Assembly: GCA_002256465.1 (NCBI GenBank)
Contig: NQJG01000024.1
Span: 1 to 13,492, forward strand
DNA: 13,492 bases
Origin: Methylococcaceae bacterium NSP1-1
Lineage (GTDB): Bacteria; Pseudomonadota; Gammaproteobacteria; Methylococcales; Methylomonadaceae
Direction: 5' to 3'
The notes beneath the pieces are model-generated. The model was given only the letters and a program-made list of their open reading frames with translations, was not told the origin of the DNA and did no database searches. The stretch's first letter is position 1. Every line of letters starts with the position of its first letter. The position numbers and the translations under genes were made by a program. Shown here in pieces: positions 1-7,343 of this stretch.

Positions 1-102
1 CAAATACTTCAAACGTTGAGTTATAACGGAAGAGTGGGCGAAAGGTCTGGAGTCGGGATTATTCTTTTTAATGATAAAAATGGGTATCATTCCCAAAAAG
101 GG

Positions 103-504
103 ATGAAGTTGACTTATGCCCACCATCTTATGTTTTCCAGGGATGAATTTGATTTGAACCAATTGTCTTTTGGTGTCAGTGCCGATTTTTTTCAACCGAC
201 TGACGGTGAGCCGATTCGTTCGTTGATAACACAATCTAAAGATGCTGTGGTAGTGGCTTGGTACATTAAGCAGGGGCAGGAAATTCCCCTGCATATTCAC
301 CCTCAAGGCCAGGATACCTGGACTCTATTAACAGGCAAGGGCCATTATTATCTGGACAATAATGGAACTACCCGGCCCATTATGGCAGGTGATGTAGTCG
401 TAGCCCATACCGGCGAAGTCCATGGGGTATTTAACGATAACCCCGAGCCCTTGGTGTTTATTTCGGTTGTCTCGCCTGCTGACGCCGGATATCAAGCTAT
501 TTAA
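103..504 (+). CDS. small cupin-domain protein, start uncertain
   Basis: Single-domain cupin of about 133 residues from the ATG at 103. The first cupin motif runs through H64-x-H66 and on to Q70/D71 and G78. The second is GDVVVAHTGEVHGVFN, with H107 and N111. H64, H66 and H107 are the likely metal ligands, and Q70 sits where many cupins have Glu. There is no signal peptide or membrane segment, so it is probably cytoplasmic. Catalytic role unknown; such small cupins can be enzymes, sensors or binding proteins. It lies 95 bp upstream of a nitrate-type ABC permease on the same strand, so a role in nitrate uptake or its control is an inference from position. The start is uncertain: the frame is open back to base 1, with a TTG at 16 and another ATG at 130, and none has a strong ribosome-binding site. 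The cupin fold itself begins near residue 29. Confidence 0.75.
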   Translation: MKLTYAHHLMFSRDEFDLNQLSFGVSADFFQPTDGEPIRSLITQSKDAVVVAWYIKQGQEIPLHIHPQGQDTWTLLTGKGHYYLDNNGTTRPIMAGDVVVAHTGEVHGVFNDNPEPLVFISVVSPADAGYQAI

Positions 505-599
505 GGAAGCAACGGTGTGAAAAAGCAGGTGAACTAATCGTTTTGTTGGTGTGCAAGAACGCATCCATTATTACTACCGGTAAAATTTAGGAGTCAAAT

Positions 600-1616
600 A
601 TGTACAATCAAATCATCAAATTTTTTAACATAACCGGGCTAACCTGGTTTGTTCCTTTGGTAAAACTTGCTGCGGGTGAAAACCCTGCCCAACAAGCCCG
701 TCAGCTGTTTCTGATTATGGGTGTGCCGATTATTGCCTTCGCCCTGTTTCTGGGTCTTTGGAGTGTTTCCGCTTCCAAAGTCAACACCAGCCTGGGAGCC
801 ATACCGGGTCCTGTGGCGGTTTGGCATGAGGCAGGAGGATTATTGGAAGAACATTTCGCAGAAAAAGAGAGAGAATCCAAGTATTACCAACGTCAGCAAG
901 AGCGCAACGCACAAACACTGGCAGAAAATCCGGCAGCTGAAATTAAAACCCGTCCCTATAACGGTCAAGCCACTTATCTGGACAAAATTTTCACCAGTCT
1001 TTACACAGTTTTTGCAGGTTTCTTGATTGCCACTCTGATTGCCGTACCTTTGGGTCTTTTATGCGGCATGAGTCCGGTTTTTAATACCGCTATTAATCCG
1101 CTGATTCAAATCTTTAAACCGGTATCGCCCTTGGCCTGGTTACCTATTGTTACTCTGGTTGTCAGCGCTGTTTATGTAACCACGGAAGATTCATGGTTTG
1201 AGAAATCTTTCCTGACTTCCGCCATAACTGTAACGCTATGTTCGCTTTGGCCTACTTTAATTAATACAGCGGTTGGTGTAGCGTCGATTGACAAAGACTT
1301 GGTTAACGTAGGGAAAGTATTGCGTCTAAGCTGGTTCACGCAGATCAAAAAAATCATATTACCGTCGGCATTACCTTTTATTTTCACCGGTATGAGGTTA
1401 TCGCTAGGAGTTGGCTGGATGGTGTTAATTGCTGCGGAAATGCTGGCACAAAATCCGGGACTGGGGAAATTCGTCTGGGATGAGTTCCAAAACGGCAGTT
1501 CAAATTCCTTGGGCAGAATTATGGTAGCGGTATTTACCATCGGTATCATCGGTTTTGTTCTGGATCGCATCATGCAGTCATTGCAAAGAGTATTCTCTTT
1601 CGGTAGAGAACTTTAA
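600..1616 (+). CDS. ntrB: nitrate-type ABC transporter permease (NtrB family)
   Basis: Inner-membrane permease of 338 residues in the nitrate/sulfonate/taurine ABC class. A first membrane segment lies near residues 36-56. A charged stretch follows at about 80-125 (rich in E, K, R, Q), then the core permease domain from about 130. Hydrophobic segments sit near 133-155, 168-192, 204-225, 263-284 and 306-322. The ATPase-coupling loop with the EAA-like pattern lies at about 224-262 (TAVGVASIDKDL, then ILPSALPFIFTGMRLSLG). Length and the charged insert fit NtrB rather than the shorter SsuC/TauC permeases. AGGAG at 589-593 is 6 bases before the ATG. The ATPase gene starts 13 bp after the stop, also with AGGAG, so they form an operon. 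The periplasmic binding protein expected for this system is not in the window. Nitrate as substrate rests on family resemblance; nitrite, cyanate or another anion remain possible. Confidence 0.88.
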   Translation: MYNQIIKFFNITGLTWFVPLVKLAAGENPAQQARQLFLIMGVPIIAFALFLGLWSVSASKVNTSLGAIPGPVAVWHEAGGLLEEHFAEKERESKYYQRQQERNAQTLAENPAAEIKTRPYNGQATYLDKIFTSLYTVFAGFLIATLIAVPLGLLCGMSPVFNTAINPLIQIFKPVSPLAWLPIVTLVVSAVYVTTEDSWFEKSFLTSAITVTLCSLWPTLINTAVGVASIDKDLVNVGKVLRLSWFTQIKKIILPSALPFIFTGMRLSLGVGWMVLIAAEMLAQNPGLGKFVWDEFQNGSSNSLGRIMVAVFTIGIIGFVLDRIMQSLQRVFSFGREL

Positions 1617-1629
1617 TCAGGAGCCTATT

Positions 1630-3381
1630 ATGCCAGCCGTAAAACTTAAACTCGTTGATATTAACGCTGTCACCGTTAAGCCATTGCCATCAAATGATCC
1701 TTACCAGCCTCTGGTGGAATTAAAGAATGTGTGTAAAGCCTATGGTGAAGGTAAAGATAAAATATCCATTCTCAAAAATATCAATTTAACGGTTAAAGAA
1801 GGTGAATTTATCGCCATCGTCGGTTTTTCCGGCAGCGGCAAAACCACACTGATTTCAACCATTGCCGGTTTGATTGAGGCTGACAGCGGCGAAGTGTTAA
1901 AACAGGGGAAACCAATTACCGCTCCTGGACCGGACCGTGGCGTGGTATTTCAAAACTATTCCCTGATGCCGTGGTTAACGGTCTATGAAAACGTGGCATT
2001 GGCGGTTGATGAGATTTTTAAAGACTGGCCTGCCGAACAACGTAAAGCGCATACAGAAAAATATGTCCGCATGGTCAATCTGGGCGCAGCCATGGACAAG
2101 AAACCCGCTGAATTATCGGGTGGCATGCGCCAGCGGGTTAATGTTGCCAGAGCACTCGCGGCCAGCCCGGATATTTTATTACTGGATGAACCGCTCAGTG
2201 CCCTGGATGCGTTGACACGCGGCAACCTGCAGGATGAAATTCTGCAAATCTGGGAACAGGAAAAGAAAACCGTCATCCTGATCACCAATGATGTCGATGA
2301 AGCCATCTATATGGCTGACCGTGTTATCCCCTTAAACCCTGGACCTGATGCAACATTTGGTCCCGATTTTCATATTAATATCGAACGACCACGTGATAGA
2401 ACTGCGCTAAACCATAACGAAACGTTCAAAAAATGTCGTGCCGAAATTACCCAATATCTCATGGCTATCGGTATGGAAAAAACTCAGGACTTAAGCCCCG
2501 ATAAAATTACGTTACCCAAAGTCCGGCCCAATACCAGCAACGATTGGAAACTGGACAGTTCCGCATTAAAGCCAAGTAAAGATGATCTGGGCAGACCTCG
2601 TTATCTGGAGTTTTCGCAACTGTCAAAAGTTTACCCGACACCCGATGGCAACAGCACTGTTAAAGTCGTTGACGGTTTCGATCTAAAAATGAAAAAAGGC
2701 GAGTTTATTTCGATTATCGGCCATTCAGGTTGCGGCAAATCCACGGTTTTATCAATGACCGCCGGATTAAACAGCATTTCCGAAGGCGGTATTGTTCTCG
2801 ATAACCGTGAAATTGACGGCGCGGGGCCTGATCGGGGCGTCGTATTTCAAGCACCGAGCCTGTTTCCATGGCTGACTGCATTTGAAAATGTCACCTTGGG
2901 GGTTGATAAAGTCTATCCACATGCCTCCAAATCAGAACGCAATGACATTGTCGAATACTATCTGACTCGTGTCGGTTTGGGAGACTCTCTGCATAAAAAA
3001 GCCGGGGATATGTCGAATGGCATGCGTCAACGTGTCGGCATTGCCCGCGCCTTCGCTTTATCACCCAAACTGCTGTTACTGGATGAACCTTTCGGCATGC
3101 TGGATTCATTAACCCGCTGGGAGTTGCAGGAAGTATTGATGGAAGTCTGGGAACGGACTCATGTAACCGCTATCGTGGTAACGCATGATGTTGATGAAGC
3201 TATCTTGCTGGCAGACCGCGTAGTGATGATGACCAATGGCCCACATGCAAAAATCGGCAAAATCGAAGAAATTGATTTACCCAGACCACGCACGCGCAAA
3301 GCACTGCTCGCACATCCTGATTATTACAAATACCGCGAAAGTTTACTGACTTTTCTGGCTGAATGTGAGCATACGCATTAG
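1630..3381 (+). CDS. ntrCD: nitrate ABC transporter ATPase, fused NrtC/NrtD-type tandem ABC domains
   Basis: Cytoplasmic ATPase of 583 residues with two complete ABC domains. Domain 1: Walker A GFSGSGKTT (65-73, K71), Q-loop Q108, signature LSGGMRQR (162-169), Walker B ILLLDE (182-187), and ITND where the switch His is expected (N220). Domain 2: Walker A GHSGCGKST (364-372, K370), Q-loop Q407, degenerate signature MSNGMRQR (461-468), Walker B LLLLDE (481-486), switch His H519. The linker at about 250-325 is polar. Cyanobacterial NrtC carries a binding-protein-like domain after its single ABC domain; here a second ABC domain takes that place, so one chain supplies both halves of the ATPase dimer. 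Start chosen at ATG 1630: AGGAG at 1619-1623, spacing 6. The frame is open upstream into ntrB, but a start there would overlap ntrB heavily and lack an equal site. It powers the NtrB permease. The N220 and N463 changes fall in the same composite ATP site (see findings). Confidence 0.9.
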   Translation: MPAVKLKLVDINAVTVKPLPSNDPYQPLVELKNVCKAYGEGKDKISILKNINLTVKEGEFIAIVGFSGSGKTTLISTIAGLIEADSGEVLKQGKPITAPGPDRGVVFQNYSLMPWLTVYENVALAVDEIFKDWPAEQRKAHTEKYVRMVNLGAAMDKKPAELSGGMRQRVNVARALAASPDILLLDEPLSALDALTRGNLQDEILQIWEQEKKTVILITNDVDEAIYMADRVIPLNPGPDATFGPDFHINIERPRDRTALNHNETFKKCRAEITQYLMAIGMEKTQDLSPDKITLPKVRPNTSNDWKLDSSALKPSKDDLGRPRYLEFSQLSKVYPTPDGNSTVKVVDGFDLKMKKGEFISIIGHSGCGKSTVLSMTAGLNSISEGGIVLDNREIDGAGPDRGVVFQAPSLFPWLTAFENVTLGVDKVYPHASKSERNDIVEYYLTRVGLGDSLHKKAGDMSNGMRQRVGIARAFALSPKLLLLDEPFGMLDSLTRWELQEVLMEVWERTHVTAIVVTHDVDEAILLADRVVMMTNGPHAKIGKIEEIDLPRPRTRKALLAHPDYYKYRESLLTFLAECEHTH

Positions 3382-3410
3382 GCGTAAGGCGCAAATGTGC
3401 AGGGTTACGC
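3382..3410 (+). other. weak inverted repeat after ntrCD
   Basis: GCGTAA (3382-3387) is matched by TTACGC (3405-3410) just after the ATPase stop codon. The loop is 17 bases and no T-run follows. It may be a weak hairpin or a degenerate dispersed repeat. The 123-bp gap before the porin gene otherwise holds a 10-bp direct repeat, AGGGGGCTTT, at 3462-3471 and 3495-3504; the second copy contains the porin ribosome-binding site. Confidence 0.3.
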
Positions 3411-3504
3411 TCGTTCCACGGCTCCAGATTCACAAATCCATACATCTTAATTAAAAACTTAAGGGGGCTTTTCACGAATCCATATTCAATTTATAGGGGG
3501 CTTT

Positions 3505-4806
3505 ATGCCACAGCAACAAAGAAAAATTCCAATATCCGCCGCACTGTTGTCATTGACGGTAATCAGTCAATCAGTAGTGGCGGATGTTACCAAGGAAGTT
3601 GAAGACGCGCTTAACTTTTATCATTATGGTAAAAACGGAGCAGTAAAGATTGATCTGAATTACCGCTATGAAAACGTTAACCAGGATAACGTCAGGGTTC
3701 CGCCACTCAGAGGAATACCTCTACCCGATGCAAGACAGCCGGATACGGCCAATGCCAACACGGTGCGCTTGCGCCTGGGTCTGCTTTCCCCGGTATTTCA
3801 TGGCCTGCAGGGTTATGCCGAATACCAGGGACTTTATGCGATGCAATCGGATTACAACAGTACCCGTAACGGTAAAACCGGATACTCAATCATTGCCGAT
3901 CCTTACGTAAATGAACTCGACCAGTTATGGATAAGTTATGCAGGCATTCCGGACACGCTCATCAAGGGAGGCAGGCAAGTCATCCAGCTGGATGATCAAC
4001 GTTTTATCGGCAACGTGGGCTGGCGGCAGTTACAACAAACATATGATTCGGTGCTGATTACGCACAACAATCAACAGTTGTTCGGTCTAACTATTAATGC
4101 CGGTTATATCGGCAGGTCAAAAACAATTACAGGTACAACCGAAGGACTGACTGCACCAATATTTAATGTTAATTATAAACTCGGCGATTACGGCAACTTG
4201 GTCGGTTATGCCTACTGGCTTGATTTTACCGATCCGGATGTCTATTTCAAATCAAACCAGAGTTATGGCATTCGCCTGACAAATTTTCAAAAACCGGGTG
4301 ATTCGTTCAAATTAAGTGATAACTATGGTCTGGTTTATACCGCTGAATGGAGTATCCAATCGGATTACCAAAACAGCCCAAGAGACTATACGGTAAACCG
4401 CTACAATCTGATGGGCGGCTTTACTGCCTATAATTTCACCTTTCAAGGCGCGATGGAGCAACTTGACGGCGTTGGTCAAAATCAGGCTTTTATTACCCCG
4501 CTAGGTACAAACTTTGCGTTTCAGGGCTGGGCAGATCAATTCCTGGTTACCCCTAACGATGGTATTCGTGATGTGTTCGGCACCATAATATCGACACTGA
4601 ATCGCGCGGATATTACCTTAATGGGAATTTACCACAATTTTTATGATGACACCGGAAATATTCATTACGGCAAGGAATGGGATTTTAGGGCTATCAAAAA
4701 ATTCGGCAAACATTATTCGCTATTAGCGCAATATGCCTATTACGATGCCGATCAGTACAGTACAGATACCCAGAAAATCTGGGTGCAGGGCAATATTAAT
4801 TTTTGA
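3505..4806 (+). CDS. outer-membrane beta-barrel porin, alginate-export-like family
   Basis: Protein of 433 residues with a Sec signal peptide: basic start (QQQRK), hydrophobic core about 8-25, cleavage likely after VVA at residue 26. The mature part alternates polar and aromatic/hydrophobic residues in beta-strand style, is rich in Y, N, Q, D and G, lacks long hydrophobic helices, and ends in Phe (QGNINF), the usual end of a barrel handled by the BAM machinery. The pattern resembles the alginate-export-like porin family (AlgE-type barrels). Ligand specificity cannot be read from sequence. Its place 123 bp after the nitrate transporter ATPase suggests it admits nitrate or another small anion through the outer membrane; this is inference from neighbourhood. 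AGGGGG at 3495-3500, 4 bases before ATG, sets the start. It could be cotranscribed with the transporter or have its own promoter in the gap. Confidence 0.75.
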   Translation: MPQQQRKIPISAALLSLTVISQSVVADVTKEVEDALNFYHYGKNGAVKIDLNYRYENVNQDNVRVPPLRGIPLPDARQPDTANANTVRLRLGLLSPVFHGLQGYAEYQGLYAMQSDYNSTRNGKTGYSIIADPYVNELDQLWISYAGIPDTLIKGGRQVIQLDDQRFIGNVGWRQLQQTYDSVLITHNNQQLFGLTINAGYIGRSKTITGTTEGLTAPIFNVNYKLGDYGNLVGYAYWLDFTDPDVYFKSNQSYGIRLTNFQKPGDSFKLSDNYGLVYTAEWSIQSDYQNSPRDYTVNRYNLMGGFTAYNFTFQGAMEQLDGVGQNQAFITPLGTNFAFQGWADQFLVTPNDGIRDVFGTIISTLNRADITLMGIYHNFYDDTGNIHYGKEWDFRAIKKFGKHYSLLAQYAYYDADQYSTDTQKIWVQGNINF

Positions 4807-4814
4807 ATACTCGG

Positions 4815-4848
4815 TTAATGGCAGGAGCCATGAGATTACTGCCATTAA
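4815..4848 (+). terminator. perfect 10-bp inverted repeat after porin gene, possible terminator
   Basis: TTAATGGCAG (4815-4824) pairs perfectly with CTGCCATTAA (4839-4848) across a 14-base loop, starting 9 bases after the porin stop. No T-tract follows, so it is not a classical intrinsic terminator. It may act as a transcript-end stabiliser, or be an operator. The rest of the 217-bp gap to the next gene is AT-rich with no gene seen. Confidence 0.45.
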
Positions 4849-5011
4849 GTTAAGTCCATCTTCACTTATATAGAAGCCCTCCCCTGTGCTCTTGTTAACT
4901 CATCATATAGCTATTCTTAATAGAAAGACTATTTAAAAAACCTAACTACAGGTGTAAAGTGCAAAGTACAAGAATAAACATGCCGATTATTTTCGCTGAA
5001 ACTTTTGCCCG

Positions 5012-5023
5012 AGGTTTAAACCT
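5012..5023 (+). promoter_or_regulatory. 12-bp perfect palindrome overlapping ribosome-binding site
   Basis: AGGTTTAAACCT is perfectly self-complementary and abuts the ATG at 5024. Its left arm contains the GAGG (5011-5014) that serves as Shine-Dalgarno site, 9 bases from the start. With no loop it is a poor hairpin, so a protein-binding site is more likely than an RNA switch. A chance palindrome is possible. Confidence 0.3.
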
Positions 5024-5715
5024 ATGCCCAATGCACGCATCTACTTATCGATAATTATCGCACTATTAATCGGCATTTTTTTCTATTTTGATCTGCAGCA
5101 ACTTCTCACGCTGGATAACTTAAAGTCTCAACAGGAAACTATCGTAACTTATCGTAATGATCATCCATTGCTGGCGACTGCTATCTATGCAATTGTTTAT
5201 ATCGCAGTCACCGGTTTATCACTACCCGGTGCTACAATCTTGACACTTGCTGGCGGTGCGGTATTCGGGTTATTGTGGGGCACGCTGATTGTGTCTTTTG
5301 CTTCCAGTATAGGTGCGACGCTTGCTTTTCTGGCAGCCCGTTTTCTATTCCGTGATGCCGTCAATGACAAGTTCTCAATGCCAAGTTCAATCTTCATCTC
5401 AAAGAAATCGATACAGGCATAGCCCGCGATGGTGCTTTTTATTTATTCACTTTAAGATTGGTACCTCTGGTTCCTTTTTTTGTTATCAATCTTGTGATGG
5501 GATTAACTGTTCTAAAAACCCGTACTTTCTACTGGGTTAGTCAAATAGGCATGTTGGCCGGAACACTGGTTTATGTAAATGCAGGAACACAGCTGGCTAA
5601 AATCGAATCTTTGTCCGGCATTTTGTCACCTGCATTGGTCGGCTCCTTCGCTTTAATAGGGGTATTCCCTATCATTGCCAAGAAAATCGTGGAATATTTC
5701 CCGCATGCCCAATAA
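5024..5715 (+). pseudogene. TVP38/TMEM64 (DedA-like) membrane protein, frameshifted
   Basis: Two reading frames together make one SNARE-associated/TVP38-type inner-membrane protein of about 230 residues. The first (5024-5422) has an N-terminal membrane segment (residues 7-24), then the family core with SLPGATILTLAGGAVFG and the segment ending LAARFLFRD. It then turns into out-of-frame sequence and stops at 5420-5422. The second frame, open from 5368, reads AKFNLHLKEIDTGIARDGAF, then FTLRLVPLVPFFVINLVMG and YVNAGTQLAKIESLSG to the stop at 5713-5715. Restoring one base near 5370-5380, for example one A in the CAATG at 5376-5380, would rejoin them through DKFSNAKFNLHLKEID. A plausible internal start in the second half is TTG 5458, but half a protein would lack the core. 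So this is a broken gene or a sequencing/assembly error. Its 3' end overlaps the oxidoreductase start by 11 bp; the two are commonly adjacent or fused. Confidence 0.82.
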
Positions 5716-7201
5716 AACCAAAACCACAGGCCATCATCCCTGGACAAAGCCAAAAAAATTTGACACCAACCTGGTAGTTATAGGCGCTGGCTCCGGTGGA
5801 TTGGTAGCTTCATACATAGCCGCTGCAGTTAAGGCAAAAGTTACTCTGATTGAGCAACATAAAATGGGTGGGGATTGCCTGAATACCGGTTGTATACCTT
5901 CCAAAGCATTGATTCGTTCAACTCGGTTATTAGCTCAACTGAGTCGCTCAGCTGAATTCGGTATTAAAAATATTAAAGCAGAATTTAATTTTGTAGACAT
6001 TATGGAACGTGTCCAAAGAATCGTTAATACCGTTGCACCACATGATTCGATAGAGCGCTATAACCAACTTGGCGTTGATATTTTAATAGGTAAAGCCAGG
6101 ATTATTTCACCCTGGGAAGTCGAAGTAACAAGCTTTACAGGCACTAGAAAAATCACTACGCTTGCAATTATTATTGCTGCAGGTGCGCGCCCCTTTGTGC
6201 CGCCGATTCCAGGTCTTGAAAATATTGACTATCTGACTTCCGATAATATCTGGAATTTGCGCCAACAACCCAAACGCATGGTCGTGTTAGGCGGTGGCCC
6301 TATCGGCTGCGAATTAGCACAGTGTTTTGCCAGATTGGGCGTGCAAATCATCCTGGTTGAAATGGCTGCACGTTTATTAATTCGTGAAGATAGCGAAGTA
6401 TCAGATTGTGTAACTGCACGGTTTCGTAAAGAAGGCATTGATGTTCGTCTGGAATATACTGCAAAACGATTTATCATTGAAAACGGTGAAAAAATCCTTA
6501 TCGCTGAACATCTTGGTAAAGAAGTACCCATTACTTTTGATGAGGTATTAGTGGCTATCGGGAGAGTTGCGAATACCCAAGGTTACGGCCTTGAAGAAAT
6601 TGGCGTAGAACTATCGCCACGAAAAACGGTTCAAGTAGATGCTTTTCAAGCAACCAATTACCCTAATATTTTTGCTTGTGGTGATGTTGCTGGCCCGTAT
6701 CAGTTTACCCATACTGCTGCGCTTCAAGCTTGGTATGCCTCAGTAAATGCTTTGTTTGGCATCTTTAAAAGATTTCGTACCGACTATTCAGTGATTCCCT
6801 GGGCAACGTTTACAGATCCCGAAGTGGCTCGTGTCGGTTTAAACGAGCAAGAAGCCAAAAACTTGGGGTTAGCTTATGAAGTTAGTCACTATGATCTAGC
6901 AGATCTGGATAGAGCTATTGCCGATAGTGAGGCACATGGCTTTGTAAAGGTATTAACAGTGCCGGGCAAGGATAAAATTCTCGGTGTAACGATTGTAGGT
7001 GAACATGCCGGCGACTTAATTGCAGAATATGTTTTGGCAATGAAGTACAAAATTGGGCTCAATAAAGTACTGGGCACCATTCATATCTACCCTACCCTGG
7101 CTGAAGCAAATAAATACGTCGCCGGAGTCTGGAAGCGGAACCATCAGCCCGAACTGTTATTACGGTGGATAGCACGTTTCCATAGTTGGCGGCGAGGGTA
7201 A
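5705..7201 (+). CDS. FAD-dependent pyridine nucleotide-disulfide oxidoreductase, mercuric-reductase/lipoamide-dehydrogenase-like
   Basis: Flavoprotein of 498 residues with the full class I architecture. An FAD-binding GAGSGG lies at 27-32, the redox-active pair at C58 and C63 (CLNTGC, followed by IPSK), a NAD(P)-binding GGGPIGCE at 196-203, and the second FAD motif CGDVAGP at 325-331. The dimerisation domain runs from about 363. In lipoamide dehydrogenases the end carries HPT-x-x-E with a catalytic His; here it reads IHIYPTLAEA, so Y462 replaces that His while E467 remains. It lacks both the N-terminal metal-binding domain and the C-terminal Cys pair of mercuric reductase, so its substrate is unknown. 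Start ATG 5705 overlaps the end of the TVP38-type gene by 11 bp, implying translational coupling. In this group the membrane protein and oxidoreductase often act as a pair, perhaps membrane-linked thiol or quinone redox. A TTG at 5675 in the same frame is a less likely start. Confidence 0.88.
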   Translation: MPNKTKTTGHHPWTKPKKFDTNLVVIGAGSGGLVASYIAAAVKAKVTLIEQHKMGGDCLNTGCIPSKALIRSTRLLAQLSRSAEFGIKNIKAEFNFVDIMERVQRIVNTVAPHDSIERYNQLGVDILIGKARIISPWEVEVTSFTGTRKITTLAIIIAAGARPFVPPIPGLENIDYLTSDNIWNLRQQPKRMVVLGGGPIGCELAQCFARLGVQIILVEMAARLLIREDSEVSDCVTARFRKEGIDVRLEYTAKRFIIENGEKILIAEHLGKEVPITFDEVLVAIGRVANTQGYGLEEIGVELSPRKTVQVDAFQATNYPNIFACGDVAGPYQFTHTAALQAWYASVNALFGIFKRFRTDYSVIPWATFTDPEVARVGLNEQEAKNLGLAYEVSHYDLADLDRAIADSEAHGFVKVLTVPGKDKILGVTIVGEHAGDLIAEYVLAMKYKIGLNKVLGTIHIYPTLAEANKYVAGVWKRNHQPELLLRWIARFHSWRRG

Positions 7202-7210
7202 ATCGCAGCC

Positions 7211-7252
7211 CATAGGTTGGGTTAAGCGACAGAGCAGCTAACCCAACCTATG
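7211..7252. repeat. REP-like palindromic element
   Basis: CATAGGTTGGGTTA (7211-7224) and TAACCCAACCTATG (7239-7252) form a perfect 14-bp inverted repeat around a 14-base loop (AGCGACAGAGCAGC). It begins 9 bases after the oxidoreductase stop. The TAGGTTGGGTTA/TAACCCAACCTA arm resembles dispersed REP-type palindromes seen in many bacterial genomes, from memory. Dispersal in this genome cannot be seen from one copy. It may also stabilise the upstream transcript end. Confidence 0.7.
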
Positions 7253-7293
7253 AACTACCCGTTCTATTCTAAAAGCATGTTAATATCAGAAAC

Positions 7294-7324
7294 AAAAAAG
7301 CCGATGCAAAACATCGGCTTTTTT
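7294..7324. terminator. bidirectional intrinsic terminator
   Basis: An A-run (7294-7299), then stem GCCGATG (7300-7306), loop CAAAA, stem CATCGGC (7312-7318) and a T-run (7319-7324). Flanked by A on the left and T on the right, it works on both strands. It ends the + oxidoreductase transcript and the - fba transcript, whose stop is 20 bases away. Confidence 0.92.
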
Positions 7325-7343
7325 GTTGACTCGTCCGCGTGGA

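Noticed and set aside
1555..1629. Longer N-terminus for the tandem ATPase from 1555
   Set aside because: It overlaps the ntrB coding end in another frame and has no ribosome-binding site as good as the AGGAG before ATG 1630.
3200..3475. Small - strand open frame across the end of the ATPase gene
   Set aside because: It lies antisense to conserved coding sequence, with no recognisable domain or start signal.
4892..4920. Sigma-70 promoter upstream of the TVP38-type gene (TTGTTA with an AT-rich -10)
   Set aside because: No acceptable -10 hexamer at 16-18 bp spacing; the region is simply AT-rich.
5368..5422. Programmed -1 ribosomal frameshift joining the two halves of the TVP38-type gene
   Set aside because: No X-XXY-YYZ slippery heptamer in the right phase and no clear downstream stem were found. 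A one-base loss explains it more simply.
5705..7201. Mercuric reductase (merA)
   Set aside because: No N-terminal metal-binding domain, no C-terminal Cys pair, and no mer genes nearby.
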